A DNA stretch of 64,000 bases from assembly GCF_022606465.1 (NCBI RefSeq), contig NZ_JALBUF010000002.1, positions 248,001-312,000 on the forward strand, given 5' to 3'. This stretch comes from Sulfoacidibacillus ferrooxidans (GTDB lineage: Bacteria > Bacillota > Bacilli > Alicyclobacillales > SLC66). This document shows positions 63,341 through 64,000 of this stretch, piece by piece. Position 1 is the first letter of the stretch. Each line of letters begins with the position of its first letter. A model generated the notes under the pieces. That model saw only the letters and a program-made list of their open reading frames with translations, was not told where the DNA came from and made no database searches. The translations under genes and the position numbers were made by a program.

Positions 63341-64000
63341 TTGTCAGATCAGTCACAAACACCTCTTTTTTCAGCATTGCGCGCACATGCTGAGCGTCAT
63401 CCTATTCAATTCCACATCCCGGGACATAAAACGGGGATAGCGATGGATCCGGAATTTCGCGAATTTTTAGGGGACCGCGCGCTTAGTATTGATCTGATCA
63501 ATATTGGGCCGTTGGATGATTTGCATCATCCAACGGGGATTATCGATCAAGCACAAAAGTTGGCAGCAAAAGCATTTGGAGCCGATGCTACTTTTTTTTC
63601 AGTTCAGGGCACAAGTGGCGCGATTATGGCCATGATTATGGCTGTCGTTGGGCCTGGAGATGAGATTCTAGTTCCACGCAATATTCATACTTCTGTATTG
63701 TCTGCCATTATTCTCTCTGGAGCACGGCCCTATTTTTTACAACCTGAAGTTGATTTGCAACTAGGTATTGCTCACGGCGTAAGAGTGGAATCGGTAGTGG
63801 AGGGATTACAGCGCCATCCACATGTGAAAGCAGTTTTACTGATCAATCCCACCTATTTTGGCGTGGCGACGGACTTGCGCGCGATTGCTGAGATTGCACA
63901 TGAACGAGGCGTTGTTGTTTTAGTAGATGAAGCACACGGGGTACACACCCATTTTCACGAATTACTCCCACCGTCAGCCATGGAGTCAGGATGTGACCTT
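63341..64000 (+). CDS. speA: Arginine decarboxylase (PLP, Orn/Lys/Arg family), 5' part
   Basis: First about 220 residues of a PLP-dependent decarboxylase, cut by the window end. Starts at TTG 63341 with AAGGA ten bases upstream, or at an earlier in-frame GTG (63332). FHIPGHKTG, INIGPLDDLHHPTG, FFSVQGTSGAIM, INPTYFGV and LVDEAHGVHTHFH are closely similar in order to Bacillus SpeA, with the Asp that binds the PLP ring in VDEAH. The PLP-binding lysine lies beyond the window. Makes agmatine for spermidine synthesis. Confidence 0.9.
   Translation, partial: MSDQSQTPLFSALRAHAERHPIQFHIPGHKTGIAMDPEFREFLGDRALSIDLINIGPLDDLHHPTGIIDQAQKLAAKAFGADATFFSVQGTSGAIMAMIMAVVGPGDEILVPRNIHTSVLSAIILSGARPYFLQPEVDLQLGIAHGVRVESVVEGLQRHPHVKAVLLINPTYFGVATDLRAIAEIAHERGVVVLVDEAHGVHTHFHELLPPSAMESGCDL

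Noticed and set aside
1-64000. tRNA, rRNA, riboswitch, CRISPR, IS element or prophage
   Set aside because: Looked for tRNA-like cloverleaf ends, repeated spacers, transposase frames and integrase genes; found no support. A covariance-model search would be needed to exclude riboswitches.

Overview
The window reads as a chromosomal segment of a spore-forming member of the Bacillota (class Bacilli). This is inferred from gene content: a Tlp-type spore protein, GerPA/GerPF-like small proteins, a SpoIID-type protein, YfhH, YwhD, the fadN-fadA-fadE order, the murT-gatD pair and an SpeA-type arginine decarboxylase, with strong AAGGAGG-like ribosome binding sites, frequent GTG/TTG starts and moderate GC. 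An Alicyclobacillaceae-like organism is a reasonable guess, but no rRNA is present to settle it. I saw no tRNA, rRNA, CRISPR array, insertion sequence or prophage. The DNA is almost fully coding, and no gene-free stretch exceeds 300 bases.

Layout. 1-8910: histidine utilisation (hutH end, hutU, hutI), interrupted by an opposite-strand group of NCS1 permease, ATZ/TRZ-type amidohydrolase, M20 carbamoylase-type amidase and RpiR regulator. 9060-16030: inositol-phosphatase family protein, pncB, a beta-lactamase-fold membrane protein that has lost its catalytic residues, a two-component pair, and ispH. 16223-19589: tyrosine/homogentisate degradation (hppD, fumarylacetoacetase-family hydrolase, hmgA). 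19674-28844: small and accessory genes (peptidoglycan-binding domain, MazG, galU, ABC-class ATPase, GerP-like pair, phospholipase D-like lipoprotein, PAP2 phosphatase, cupredoxin-like protein, HIT, DinB, Tlp). 29137-34545: beta-oxidation operon fadN-fadA-fadE. 34644-39805: LysM-3D cell-wall protein, TetR regulator and fused isobutyryl-CoA mutase icmF. 39873-44258: uppP, MFS transporter, seven-iron ferredoxin, NDH-2 and a small zinc-finger protein. 44378-52253: M16 peptidase pair, RluA synthase, TcdA, SDR, murT-gatD and fRMsr. 52325-58571: metallo-hydrolase, two SEDS proteins (FtsW/SpoVE and RodA types), LSm-like protein, DedA and glnA. 58726-64000: nfo, three exported proteins including a SpoIID-like one, ywhD and the start of speA.

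Working together: the left half suggests a heterotroph that burns amino acids (His, Tyr) and fatty or branched acyl-CoAs (Fad, IcmF). The right half is mostly cell-envelope assembly and housekeeping. The observations most worth following are the hut-embedded hydrolase group with no hutG nearby, the catalytically dead beta-lactamase-fold protein beside a two-component system, a MurT with an incomplete zinc ribbon, a cupredoxin fold without copper ligands, and a type I-beta-like glutamine synthetase with the adenylylation tyrosine and no glnR beside it.
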